This document shows, piece by piece, positions 56,732-64,000 of a stretch of DNA of 64,000 nucleotides. Source of the stretch: Bacteroides ovatus. Its GTDB lineage: Bacteria; Bacteroidota; Bacteroidia; Bacteroidales; Bacteroidaceae. How positions within the stretch are numbered: position 1 is the first letter of the stretch; each line of letters starts with the position of its first letter. Where the stretch lies: positions 4,960,001-5,024,000 of the forward strand of contig NZ_CP012938.1 of NCBI RefSeq assembly GCF_001314995.1, in the 5' to 3' direction. The translations under genes were made by a program, and so were the position numbers. A model generated the notes under the pieces. The model had not been told where the DNA came from. It made no database searches and worked only from the letters and a program-made list of their open reading frames with translations.

Positions 56732-57751
56732 ATGAAGTTTACGAAGTTAACAATTGCTTTTTTATCCGTATTTTTTTGTCTAGTTGTCGCTTGTGGAAGT
56801 GATGGGATCAATGATGACCCCAAAACACCGGATGTTACAGAGCCGGTAACACCAAATGAACCGGACGAACCGGACAACCCTTCCGTTGTAAAAGTTCCGA
56901 CTCTACAGAAGAATGTCCAAGATGAATGGAAAATTGATTCTATCGATGATGGTTTTATTTATTATAACTATGAACGGTATGACGATGTGAGTAAGGCTCA
57001 ACAGATTGTAAATGTGCTGGAAATTGATTTACTTTCCAATAAGTACAAAGTTGAATTTACATATAATAATGGAGATTCTCTTTCAACTACAGCACAAGTA
57101 CGTGGGGCTATTGGTGGTATTAATGGTGGGTATGAACAGGAAGCTATTTATATTCGTATCAATGGAACTAATATCTCTGAAGTGACACTACCGGAGGGAC
57201 ATTTACGATACTGGAAACATGATGGTGCGCTTTATTCGGATGGAAAATCTGATATTGGAATTATATATGGCGGCAGAAATGGAAAGGCTGCAATTGATAC
57301 ATATAAACAACATTCTGCAAAGTATTTGTTAGCTAGTGCCCCCACACTGATTGACGATTACAATCCGTTAGGTGAAACTTTTGTTGGTAATTATACTATG
57401 GAACAATTGGAGTCTTTTGACTATGAAGATTATCGCAGACATCAAGGAGTACGTCATCCTCGTACGGTGGTTGCTGTGACAGAGGATAAAGATTTGTTGT
57501 TAGTCACTATTGATGGGCGCTGGGCTGGTAAGGCGGAAGGTATGAGCGCAAAAGAAGTAACCTTATTCCTCAAAAAGCATTTCAATCCTCAATATGCACT
57601 TAATATGGATGGTGGTGGATCTACTACTATGTATGTGAAGGGGAAAGGAGCGGCAAAAACAGATGTTGTCAATTATCCTACTGATAATGGAGTCTTTAAC
57701 CACTATGGACAACGTCGTGTAACAACTCATATTATAGTAAAAAGAAAGTAG
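56732..57751 (+). CDS. NAGPA-family (DUF2233) phosphodiester glycosidase lipoprotein
   Basis: 339 residues from ATG 56732, which begins a lipoprotein signal (FFCLVVAC); the in-frame codon at 56687 overlaps the previous stop and gives no signal peptide. After a Pro/Glu/Asp-rich linker (about 30-65) the single NAGPA domain shows GAIGGINGGY, ASAPTLIDD, HPRTVVAVTEDKDLLLVTIDG and the canonical loop NMDGGGSTTMY. It therefore looks more clearly catalytic than its neighbour. It is the last gene of PUL-3 and ends at a strong terminator. A B. ovatus DUF2233 protein has a known structure (from memory); whether this is that protein I cannot tell. Confidence 0.85.
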   Translation: MKFTKLTIAFLSVFFCLVVACGSDGINDDPKTPDVTEPVTPNEPDEPDNPSVVKVPTLQKNVQDEWKIDSIDDGFIYYNYERYDDVSKAQQIVNVLEIDLLSNKYKVEFTYNNGDSLSTTAQVRGAIGGINGGYEQEAIYIRINGTNISEVTLPEGHLRYWKHDGALYSDGKSDIGIIYGGRNGKAAIDTYKQHSAKYLLASAPTLIDDYNPLGETFVGNYTMEQLESFDYEDYRRHQGVRHPRTVVAVTEDKDLLLVTIDGRWAGKAEGMSAKEVTLFLKKHFNPQYALNMDGGGSTTMYVKGKGAAKTDVVNYPTDNGVFNHYGQRRVTTHIIVKRK

Positions 57752-57793
57752 ATCTTAATCATTTCATCATAAAATAGGTATTTTATATATTGT

Positions 57794-57836
57794 AAACGGT
57801 ATAAATCCATTTAGCAAAGATGGCTTTATACCGTTT
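57794..57836 (+). terminator. Terminator of PUL-3
   Basis: AAACGGTATAAA (57794-57805) and TTTATACCGTTT (57825-57836) form a 12-bp stem, extended inside by CCAT/ATGG after one mismatch. It closes the sigma-to-NAGPA operon. Confidence 0.8.
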
Positions 57837-57915
57837 ATTAGTACCTATACAGAGGTGTAGGGAAAATGTGAATCTGTTTATATTTGCAATTGTATTGTGT
57901 CTTTTGTCTTTTGTG

Positions 57916-57979
57916 TCAAAATGTATACCCTTTCAATCAAAATACATAAGGAAAAGGAGGAGGGAATCGCCTATCTTTG
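57916..57979 (+). promoter_or_regulatory. Rhamnose operon promoter with AraC-type direct repeats
   Basis: TCAAAATGTATA (57916-57927) and TCAAAATACATA (57937-57948) are direct repeats 21 bp apart. The -7 is TATCTTTG (57972-57979). No -33 TTTG is present; the downstream repeat occupies the space just upstream of it, as at AraC-family class II promoters. A RhaR-type activator is the expected binder (inferred; its gene is not in the window). Confidence 0.65.
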
Positions 57980-58022
57980 CCATGTAGGTAAATGGATACC
58001 TTAAATATATAGACAGAATACC

Positions 58023-59483
58023 ATGAAACAAAACTTTTTTGCAGTCGACCTGGGCGCAACGAGCGGCCGTACAATCTTAGGAACTTTCATTGAAGGCGGA
58101 TTAAATCTGGAAGAGATTAATCGCTTTCCTAACCACCTGGTTGAAGTAGGTGGACATTTCTATTGGGATATTTATGCATTATATCGTCATATTCTTGACG
58201 GGTTGAAGTTGGTTGCTCACCGTGGAGAGTCCATTGCTTCTATCGGTATCGATACCTGGGGAGTGGATTTTGTATGTGTCGGAAAAGACGGTAACTTGCT
58301 TCGCCAGCCTTATGCATATCGTGACCCGCATACAGTAGGAGCACCGGAGGCTCTTTTCTCCCGTATTTCCCGTAGCAAAGTGTATGGTAAAACGGGTATT
58401 CAGATTATGAATTTTAATTCACTTTTCCAATTAGATACTTTACGTCGCAATCACGACAGTGCGTTGGAGGCGGCAGATAAAATTCTGTTTATGCCGGATG
58501 CGTTGAGTTATATGCTTACCGGAGAGATGGTGACGGAATATACGATTGCTTCGACAGCCCAGCTGGTGAATGCACAGACACGACGTTTGGAGCCGGAGTT
58601 GCTGAAAGCGGTAGGATTGAGTGAGAAGAATTTCGGCCGTTTTGTATTCCCGGGTGAAAAGGTGGGAGTATTGACGGAAGAAGTGCAAAAGATAACCGGA
58701 CTGGGTGCAATTCCTGTGATTGCGGTAGCCGGCCATGATACCGGTTCTGCTGTTGCTGCCGTTCCGGCATTGGATCGCAACTTTGCTTATTTGAGTAGCG
58801 GAACCTGGTCACTGATGGGAGTTGAAACGGATGCTCCGGTGATTAATGCTGAAACGGAAGCGTTGAACTTTACCAATGAAGGTGGTGTGGAAGGAACTAT
58901 CCGTCTATTGAAGAATATCTGTGGAATGTGGTTGCTGGAACGTTGCCGTCTGAATTGGGGAGATACAAGTTATCCTGAATTAATCAGTGAGGCGGATGCT
59001 TGTGAACCGTTCCGTAGTCTGATTAATCCGGATGATGACTGTTTCGCGAATCCTGCGGACATGGAAAAAGCTATTACAGAATATTGCCGGGCTACCGGAC
59101 AGTCGGTTCCCGAGAAACGCGGACAAGTAGTGCGTTGCATCTTTGAAAGTTTGGCTTTGCGTTATCGCCAGGTGTTGGAGAATTTGCGTTCACTTTCTCC
59201 CCGTCCGATTGAAACATTGCACGTGATTGGCGGAGGTAGCCGGAATGATTTGCTGAACCAGTTTACTGCCAATGCGATAGGAATTCCTGTGGTAGCCGGT
59301 CCATCTGAAGCAACAGCCATCGGTAATGTGATGATTCAGGCAATGGCAGCAGGTGAAGCAACGGATGTTGCCGGTATGCGCCAGTTAATCAACCGCTCTA
59401 TCCCGTTGAAAACTTATCAGCCGCAAGATACGGAAGTTTGGGACGCGGCTTATATCCATTTTAAAAATTGCGTTCGGAAATAA
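58023..59483 (+). CDS. rhaB: Rhamnulokinase
   Basis: 486 residues. FGGY-kinase features: AVDLGATSGR (phosphate 1), IGIDTWGVDFVCV, AVAGHDTGSAVAAVPA and VIGGGSRNDLLNQFTANA (adenosine). The N-terminal ATSGR and context mark the rhamnulose rather than fuculose kinase. It phosphorylates L-rhamnulose at O-1 in the cytoplasm. First gene of the operon, 46 nt ahead of rhaA. Confidence 0.93.
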   Translation: MKQNFFAVDLGATSGRTILGTFIEGGLNLEEINRFPNHLVEVGGHFYWDIYALYRHILDGLKLVAHRGESIASIGIDTWGVDFVCVGKDGNLLRQPYAYRDPHTVGAPEALFSRISRSKVYGKTGIQIMNFNSLFQLDTLRRNHDSALEAADKILFMPDALSYMLTGEMVTEYTIASTAQLVNAQTRRLEPELLKAVGLSEKNFGRFVFPGEKVGVLTEEVQKITGLGAIPVIAVAGHDTGSAVAAVPALDRNFAYLSSGTWSLMGVETDAPVINAETEALNFTNEGGVEGTIRLLKNICGMWLLERCRLNWGDTSYPELISEADACEPFRSLINPDDDCFANPADMEKAITEYCRATGQSVPEKRGQVVRCIFESLALRYRQVLENLRSLSPRPIETLHVIGGGSRNDLLNQFTANAIGIPVVAGPSEATAIGNVMIQAMAAGEATDVAGMRQLINRSIPLKTYQPQDTEVWDAAYIHFKNCVRK

Positions 59484-59529
59484 ATAGAACGATCGACAGA
59501 ATAATCATTTTTAAAACTAATAGAATATC

Positions 59530-60786
59530 ATGAAAAAAGAAGAACTGATTCAGAAAGCGTATGAAATTGCTGTGGAACGTTATGCAGCAGTAGGTGTAGA
59601 CACCGAAAAAGTATTGAAAACTATGCAGGATTTTCATCTGTCACTTCACTGCTGGCAGGCTGATGACGTTGCAGGATTTGAAGTACAGGCCGGTTCATTG
59701 ACCGGAGGTATCCAGGCAACCGGTAATTATCCGGGCAAAGCTCGTAACATTGATGAACTGCGTGCTGACATCTTGAAAGCTGCTTCTTATATCCCGGGGA
59801 CTCATCGTTTGAACTTGCATGAAATCTATGGAGATTTCCAAGGTAAGGTGGTAGACCGTGACCAAGTGGAACCGGAACATTTCAAGAGTTGGATAGAATG
59901 GGGTAAAGAACATAACATGAAACTTGACTTCAACTCTACTTCTTTCTCTCATCCGAAATCAGGTGACTTGTCACTTTCTAATCCTGATGAAGGTATCCGT
60001 CAGTTCTGGATTGAACATACCAAACGTTGTCGTGCAGTTGCAGAAGAAATGGGTAAGGCACAGGGCGATCCATGTATCATGAACCTTTGGGTGCATGACG
60101 GAAGCAAGGATATCACTGTAAACCGAATGAAATATCGTGCGTTGTTGAAAGATTCTTTGGATCAGATTTTCGCTACCGAATATAAGAATATGAAAGATTG
60201 TATCGAATCTAAGGTGTTCGGTATCGGCCTGGAAAGCTACACGGTAGGTTCTAACGACTTCTATATCGGTTACGGTGCTTCTCGCAATAAGATGATTACT
60301 TTGGATACCGGTCACTTCCATCCGACAGAAAGTGTAGCTGATAAAGTATCTTCATTATTGCTTTATGTTCCTGAATTGATGTTGCACGTAAGCCGTCCGG
60401 TTCGTTGGGATTCAGACCACGTAACTATCATGGATGACCCGACTATGGAACTGTTCAGCGAAATCGTTCGTTGCGGTGCTCTGGATCGTGTACATTATGG
60501 TCTTGACTATTTCGATGCATCTATCAACCGTATTGGTGCATACGTAATCGGTAGCCGTGCTGCACAGAAATGTATGACTCGTGCTCTGCTCGAACCGATT
60601 GCCAAGTTGCGTGAATACGAAGCAAACGGACAGGGATTCCAACGTCTGGCTTTGCTTGAAGAAGAAAAGGCTCTTCCTTGGAATGCAGTTTGGGATATGT
60701 TCTGCTTGAAGAACAATGTTCCTGTTGGTGAAGATTTCATCGCAGAAATAGAAAAGTACGAAGCCGAAGTAACTTCTAAACGATAA
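59530..60786 (+). CDS. rhaA: L-rhamnose isomerase
   Basis: 418 residues. Metal-site motifs LWVHDGSKD, TLDTGHFHPTE and HVSRPVRWDSDHV are those of L-rhamnose isomerase, a TIM-barrel enzyme that uses Mn/Co and converts L-rhamnose to L-rhamnulose. It lies between rhaB and rhaT with a 3-nt gap to the latter. Length matches the family. Confidence 0.95.
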   Translation: MKKEELIQKAYEIAVERYAAVGVDTEKVLKTMQDFHLSLHCWQADDVAGFEVQAGSLTGGIQATGNYPGKARNIDELRADILKAASYIPGTHRLNLHEIYGDFQGKVVDRDQVEPEHFKSWIEWGKEHNMKLDFNSTSFSHPKSGDLSLSNPDEGIRQFWIEHTKRCRAVAEEMGKAQGDPCIMNLWVHDGSKDITVNRMKYRALLKDSLDQIFATEYKNMKDCIESKVFGIGLESYTVGSNDFYIGYGASRNKMITLDTGHFHPTESVADKVSSLLLYVPELMLHVSRPVRWDSDHVTIMDDPTMELFSEIVRCGALDRVHYGLDYFDASINRIGAYVIGSRAAQKCMTRALLEPIAKLREYEANGQGFQRLALLEEEKALPWNAVWDMFCLKNNVPVGEDFIAEIEKYEAEVTSKR

Positions 60787-60789
60787 GTT

Positions 60790-61809
60790 ATGGAAATCTT
60801 AATCGGCTTATTGATTATAGCCATCGGTAGCTTTTGCCAGTCCAGTTCTTATGTACCTATCAAAAAGGTAAAAGAATGGAGCTGGGAAAGCTTCTGGTTA
60901 ATACAAGGTGTATTTGCCTGGTTAGTGTTCCCGTTCCTGGGTTCACTACTGGGTGTACCCCAAGAGAGCAGTTTGTTCGACTTGTGGGGAGCAGGAGGTG
61001 CTGGAATGAGCATCTTTTATGGTATATTGTGGGGAGTAGGAGGATTGACTTTCGGACTTTCCATGCGCTATTTGGGTGTTGCGCTCGGACAGAGTATCTC
61101 ACTGGGTACTTGTGCCGGTTTCGGTACCCTTCTTCCGGCTCTTTTTGCCGGTACAAACTTGTTTGAAGGTAACGGGCTGATTCTTTTGTTGGGTGTTTGC
61201 ATCACGTTGGCAGGTATTGCTATTATCGGGTATGCCGGTAGCTTGCGTGCGCAAAACATGAGTGAAGAAGAAAAACGTGCTGCCGTAAAAGACTTTGCAT
61301 TGACAAAAGGGTTACTGGTTGCACTTTTGGCTGGTGTCATGAGTGCCTGCTTTGCTTTGGGACTGGATGCAGGAACACCTATCAAAGAAGCCGCTTTGGC
61401 TGGTGGAGTGGAAGGACTTTATGCCGGTCTTCCGGTTATCTTTCTGGTTACGCTTGGAGGCTTCCTGACAAATGCAGCTTACTGTTTGCAACAGAATGTA
61501 GCTAATAAATCGATGGGTGACTATGCTAAAGGAAAAGTATGGGGCAATAATCTAGTGTTCTGTGCGTTGGCTGGTGTACTATGGTATATGCAGTTTTTCG
61601 GATTGGAAATGGGTAAGAGCTTCCTCACCGAAAGCCCGGTGTTACTGGCTTTCTCCTGGTGTATTCTGATGGCATTGAACGTAACCTTTAGTAATGTTTG
61701 GGGAATAATTCTGAAAGAATGGAAAGGGGTATCAAACAAGACCATAACTGTGCTGATAGCTGGTCTGATCGTCCTTATCTTCTCTTTAGTGTTCCCAAAT
61801 TTGTTTTAA
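60790..61809 (+). CDS. rhaT: L-rhamnose/H+ symporter
   Basis: 339 residues with about ten hydrophobic helices and no signal peptide. GSFCQSSSYVPIKKVKEWSWE at the N-terminus, GALGQ-like helices (LGVALGQSISLGTCAGFGT) and VWGIILKEWKG near the end agree with RhaT of the drug/metabolite transporter superfamily. It carries L-rhamnose across the inner membrane with protons. Followed by a 92-nt gap that holds an inverted repeat. Confidence 0.94.
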   Translation: MEILIGLLIIAIGSFCQSSSYVPIKKVKEWSWESFWLIQGVFAWLVFPFLGSLLGVPQESSLFDLWGAGGAGMSIFYGILWGVGGLTFGLSMRYLGVALGQSISLGTCAGFGTLLPALFAGTNLFEGNGLILLLGVCITLAGIAIIGYAGSLRAQNMSEEEKRAAVKDFALTKGLLVALLAGVMSACFALGLDAGTPIKEAALAGGVEGLYAGLPVIFLVTLGGFLTNAAYCLQQNVANKSMGDYAKGKVWGNNLVFCALAGVLWYMQFFGLEMGKSFLTESPVLLAFSWCILMALNVTFSNVWGIILKEWKGVSNKTITVLIAGLIVLIFSLVFPNLF

Positions 61810-61820
61810 AAAAATCAAGA

Positions 61821-61879
61821 ACGGATTACACGGGTTATGCAGTTTTTTTATAACTTGCGGCAAAATCCGTGTAATCCGT
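61821..61879. repeat. Inverted repeat between rhaT and rhaD
   Basis: ACGGATTACACGG (61821-61833) pairs with CCGTGTAATCCGT (61867-61879); inside it GTTAT (61834-61838) pairs with ATAAC (61850-61854). The word CACGGATTACACGG belongs to a repeat also present at 63912-64000 and, from memory, frequent in Bacteroides genomes. It may stabilise or punctuate the mRNA. Confidence 0.75.
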
Positions 61880-61901
61880 GCCTAATTAAAATATATATAT
61901 A

Positions 61902-62711
61902 ATGAAATCAATTTTAGAGAATCGTCCGGCACTTGCCAAAGAAGTAAACAAGGTAGCAGAAGTTGCCGGATACTTGTGGCAGAAAGGATGGGCTGAACGT
62001 AATGGTGGTAATATAACTGTTAATATCACAGAGTTTGTAGACGATGAAATCCGTCAGATGAAGCCGATCAGCGAAGTAAAGTCTATCGGTGTGACTCTTC
62101 CTTATCTGAAAGGCTGCTATTTCTACTGCAAGGGAACTAATAAACGCATGCGTGATTTAGCCCGCTGGCCGATGGAAAATGGTTCGGTAATCCGTATTCT
62201 GGATGACTGTGCCAGCTATGTGATTATTGCGGATGAAGCCGTAGCCCCGACATCGGAATTGCCTTCTCACTTGAGCGTACACAATGACCTGTTGAGCAAA
62301 AACTCTCCTTATAAAGCATCTGTACACACACACCCGATTGAACTGATTGCCATGACACATTGTCCGAAATTTCTGGAAAAAGATGTGGCTACCAATCTGT
62401 TGTGGAGTATGATTCCTGAAACAAAGGCATTCTGCCCGCGTGGTTTGGGTATCATTCCTTATAAATTACCTAGCTCGGTGGAATTGGCTGAAGCTACCAT
62501 CAAAGAATTGCAGGATTACGATGTGGTGATGTGGGAGAAACATGGTGTATTTGCAGTGGATTGCGATGCGATGCAGGCATTCGATCAGATTGATGTACTC
62601 AATAAGTCGGCTCTGATTTATATCGCAGCTAAAAATATGGGCTTCGAACCGGATGGTATGAGTCAGGAACAGATGAAAGAAATGTCAGTTGCTTTCAATC
62701 TTCCTAAATAA
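61902..62711 (+). CDS. rhaD: Rhamnulose-1-phosphate aldolase
   Basis: 269 residues. Class II (zinc) aldolase: AERNGGNITVN near the N-terminus binds phosphate, SVHTHPIELIAMTH supplies two zinc His residues with a further His in WEKHGVFAVD; LPSHLSVHNDLL is also typical. It splits L-rhamnulose-1-phosphate into dihydroxyacetone phosphate and L-lactaldehyde. The lactaldehyde feeds the reductase encoded 19 nt downstream. Confidence 0.94.
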   Translation: MKSILENRPALAKEVNKVAEVAGYLWQKGWAERNGGNITVNITEFVDDEIRQMKPISEVKSIGVTLPYLKGCYFYCKGTNKRMRDLARWPMENGSVIRILDDCASYVIIADEAVAPTSELPSHLSVHNDLLSKNSPYKASVHTHPIELIAMTHCPKFLEKDVATNLLWSMIPETKAFCPRGLGIIPYKLPSSVELAEATIKELQDYDVVMWEKHGVFAVDCDAMQAFDQIDVLNKSALIYIAAKNMGFEPDGMSQEQMKEMSVAFNLPK

Positions 62712-62730
62712 AACAACAAATAGCACAATT

Positions 62731-63885
62731 ATGAATCGCATTATTTTAAACGAAACTTCTTACTTCGGTGCCGGATGCCGTAGTGTCATTGCTGTGGAAG
62801 CAGCCAGACGTGGCTTTAAGAAAGCCTTTTTTGTAACGGATAAAGATCTTATCAAGTTTGGGGTGGCTGCCGAAATCATTAAAGTATTTGATGAAAATCA
62901 GATTCCTTACGAACTTTATAGTGATGTAAAAGCGAACCCTACGATTGCAAATGTACAAAACGGTGTGGCGGCATACAAAGCTTCCGGAGCCGATTTTATC
63001 GTTGCTTTGGGCGGCGGTTCTTCCATTGATACTGCCAAGGGAATCGGTATTGTTGTGAACAATCCGGATTTTGCAGACGTGAAATCTCTGGAAGGGGTAG
63101 CCGATACCAAACACAAAGCGGTGCCTACTTTCGCGCTGCCTACTACTGCCGGAACAGCTGCCGAGGTAACGATCAATTATGTGATTATTGATGAAGATGC
63201 CCGCAAGAAAATGGTTTGCGTAGATCCGAACGACATTCCTGCCGTAGCTATCGTAGACCCTGAACTGATGTACTCAATGCCAAAAGGATTGACTGCAGCT
63301 ACCGGTATGGATGCTTTGACTCATGCCATCGAAAGTTATATCACTCCGGGTGCCTGGGTTATGAGCGATATGTTCGAATTGAAAGCCATTGAAATGATTG
63401 CTCAAAACTTGAAAGCAGCTGTGGATAATGGTAAAGATGTGGCAGCCCGCGAAGCAATGTCACAGGCACAATATATTGCCGGTATGGGATTCTCGAATGT
63501 CGGTTTAGGAATTGTTCACTCGATGGCGCATCCGTTAGGTGCATTCTATGATACTCCTCATGGGGTAGCCAATGCCTTATTGTTGCCGTATGTGATGGAA
63601 TACAATGCTGAATCTCCGGCAGCTCCGAAATATATCCATATTGCGAAAGCAATGGGAGTGGACACTACCGGAATGAGTGAAGCCGAGGGAGTAAAAGCGG
63701 CTGTTGAGGCAGTGAAAGCACTTTCTGCCAGTATCAATATACCGCAAAAATTACATGAAATCAATGTGAAGGAAGAAGATATTCCTGCACTGGCTGTAGC
63801 TGCTTTCAATGATGTTTGTACAGGCGGTAATCCTCGTCCTACTTCGGTAGCAGATATCGAAGCTCTATATCGCAAAGCTTTCTAA
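62731..63885 (+). CDS. fucO: Lactaldehyde reductase (iron-type alcohol dehydrogenase)
   Basis: 384 residues from ATG 62731; an in-frame codon at 62689 falls inside rhaD and is rejected. Group III Fe-ADH marks: LGGGSSIDTAKGIG, ALPTTAGTAAEVT, and the metal-binding GIVHSMAHPLGAFYDTPHGVANA. It reduces L-lactaldehyde to L-1,2-propanediol under anaerobic conditions, regenerating NAD+. Last gene of the visible rhamnose operon; the operon may continue past the window. Confidence 0.94.
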   Translation: MNRIILNETSYFGAGCRSVIAVEAARRGFKKAFFVTDKDLIKFGVAAEIIKVFDENQIPYELYSDVKANPTIANVQNGVAAYKASGADFIVALGGGSSIDTAKGIGIVVNNPDFADVKSLEGVADTKHKAVPTFALPTTAGTAAEVTINYVIIDEDARKKMVCVDPNDIPAVAIVDPELMYSMPKGLTAATGMDALTHAIESYITPGAWVMSDMFELKAIEMIAQNLKAAVDNGKDVAAREAMSQAQYIAGMGFSNVGLGIVHSMAHPLGAFYDTPHGVANALLLPYVMEYNAESPAAPKYIHIAKAMGVDTTGMSEAEGVKAAVEAVKALSASINIPQKLHEINVKEEDIPALAVAAFNDVCTGGNPRPTSVADIEALYRKAF

Positions 63886-63911
63886 AGTTAGTTTTTGCGG
63901 AAGTTCTTTTC

Positions 63912-64000
63912 ACCACAGATTACACGGATTAGCACAGATTCAATCTTGAATTATTGATTTTCTATATCAAGATTCTGTGTTAATCCGTGCAATTTGTGGT
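63912..64000. repeat. Large inverted repeat after fucO
   Basis: An arm of about 38 nt (63912-63949, starting ACCACAGATTACACGG) and its near-complement (63967-64000, ending at the window edge with ATTTGTGGT) form a long imperfect hairpin with a 17-nt loop. It shares ATTACACGGATT-type words with the repeat at 61821. It may be a REP-like element or a terminator; the outer end may lie beyond the window. Confidence 0.75.

Overview
The window is chromosomal DNA of a human-gut type Bacteroides, most like the B. ovatus / B. xylanisolvens / B. thetaiotaomicron group. Evidence: three SusC/SusD pairs, hybrid two-component systems (HTCS), ECF-sigma/FecR control, Bacteroides promoters of the form TTTG...TAnnTTTG, and the linked arginine (argR-GNAT-argG-argC-argD) and rhamnose (rhaB-rhaA-rhaT-rhaD-fucO) blocks. 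Species is inferred; I could not run a search.

Layout. (1) 1-14.7 kb, PUL-1: the 3' part of an HTCS regulator, an SGNH esterase, an ECF sigma factor without an anti-sigma partner, SusC, SusD, a Big_2-repeat surface lipoprotein, an alginate-lyase-fold (PL38/PL5-like) protein and a CE7-like esterase. The enzymes fit an acetylated uronic-acid polymer. (2) 14.8-18.8 kb, a small island: a VirE/VapE-type primase-helicase-like ATPase, about 1 kb of gene-free DNA holding a strict 22-bp-register repeat array and a possible hairpin RNA, a small HTH-like protein and a DUF2007 protein. Two identical 14-bp-stem hairpins bracket the VirE gene, the array and the HTH gene. (3) 18.9-39.7 kb, PUL-2, a homogalacturonan (pectin) locus: PL1 lyase, two CE8 pectin methylesterases, GH95, SusC, SusD, a DUF5123-type surface protein, a full HTCS and a GH28 polygalacturonase. 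At least two promoters share an operator-like motif. (4) 39.7-47.4 kb, leftward core genes: acyl-CoA synthetase, cupin regulator, proC, argD, argC, argG, a GNAT that may be the N-acylglutamate synthase, and argR behind three ArgR-box-like sites. (5) 47.5-57.8 kb, PUL-3: ECF sigma, FecR anti-sigma, STN-type SusC, SusD and two lipoproteins of the NAGPA (DUF2233) phosphodiester-glycosidase family, with no classical glycoside hydrolase or lyase. This is the most unusual set in the window. (6) 58.0-64.0 kb, the L-rhamnose operon, including lactaldehyde reductase, with two large inverted repeats.

How the parts work together: PUL-1 and PUL-2 import and open uronic-acid glycans under HTCS control. 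The rhamnose operon takes in a sugar that is abundant in pectin rhamnogalacturonan. PUL-3 probably senses its own ligand through SusC-STN/FecR/sigma and handles a glycan that carries phosphodiester-linked sugars. The gene-free stretches longer than 300 bases are within 17024-17981 and are described in the array, palindrome and small-RNA entries. Shorter gaps hold the promoters, hairpins and terminators listed.
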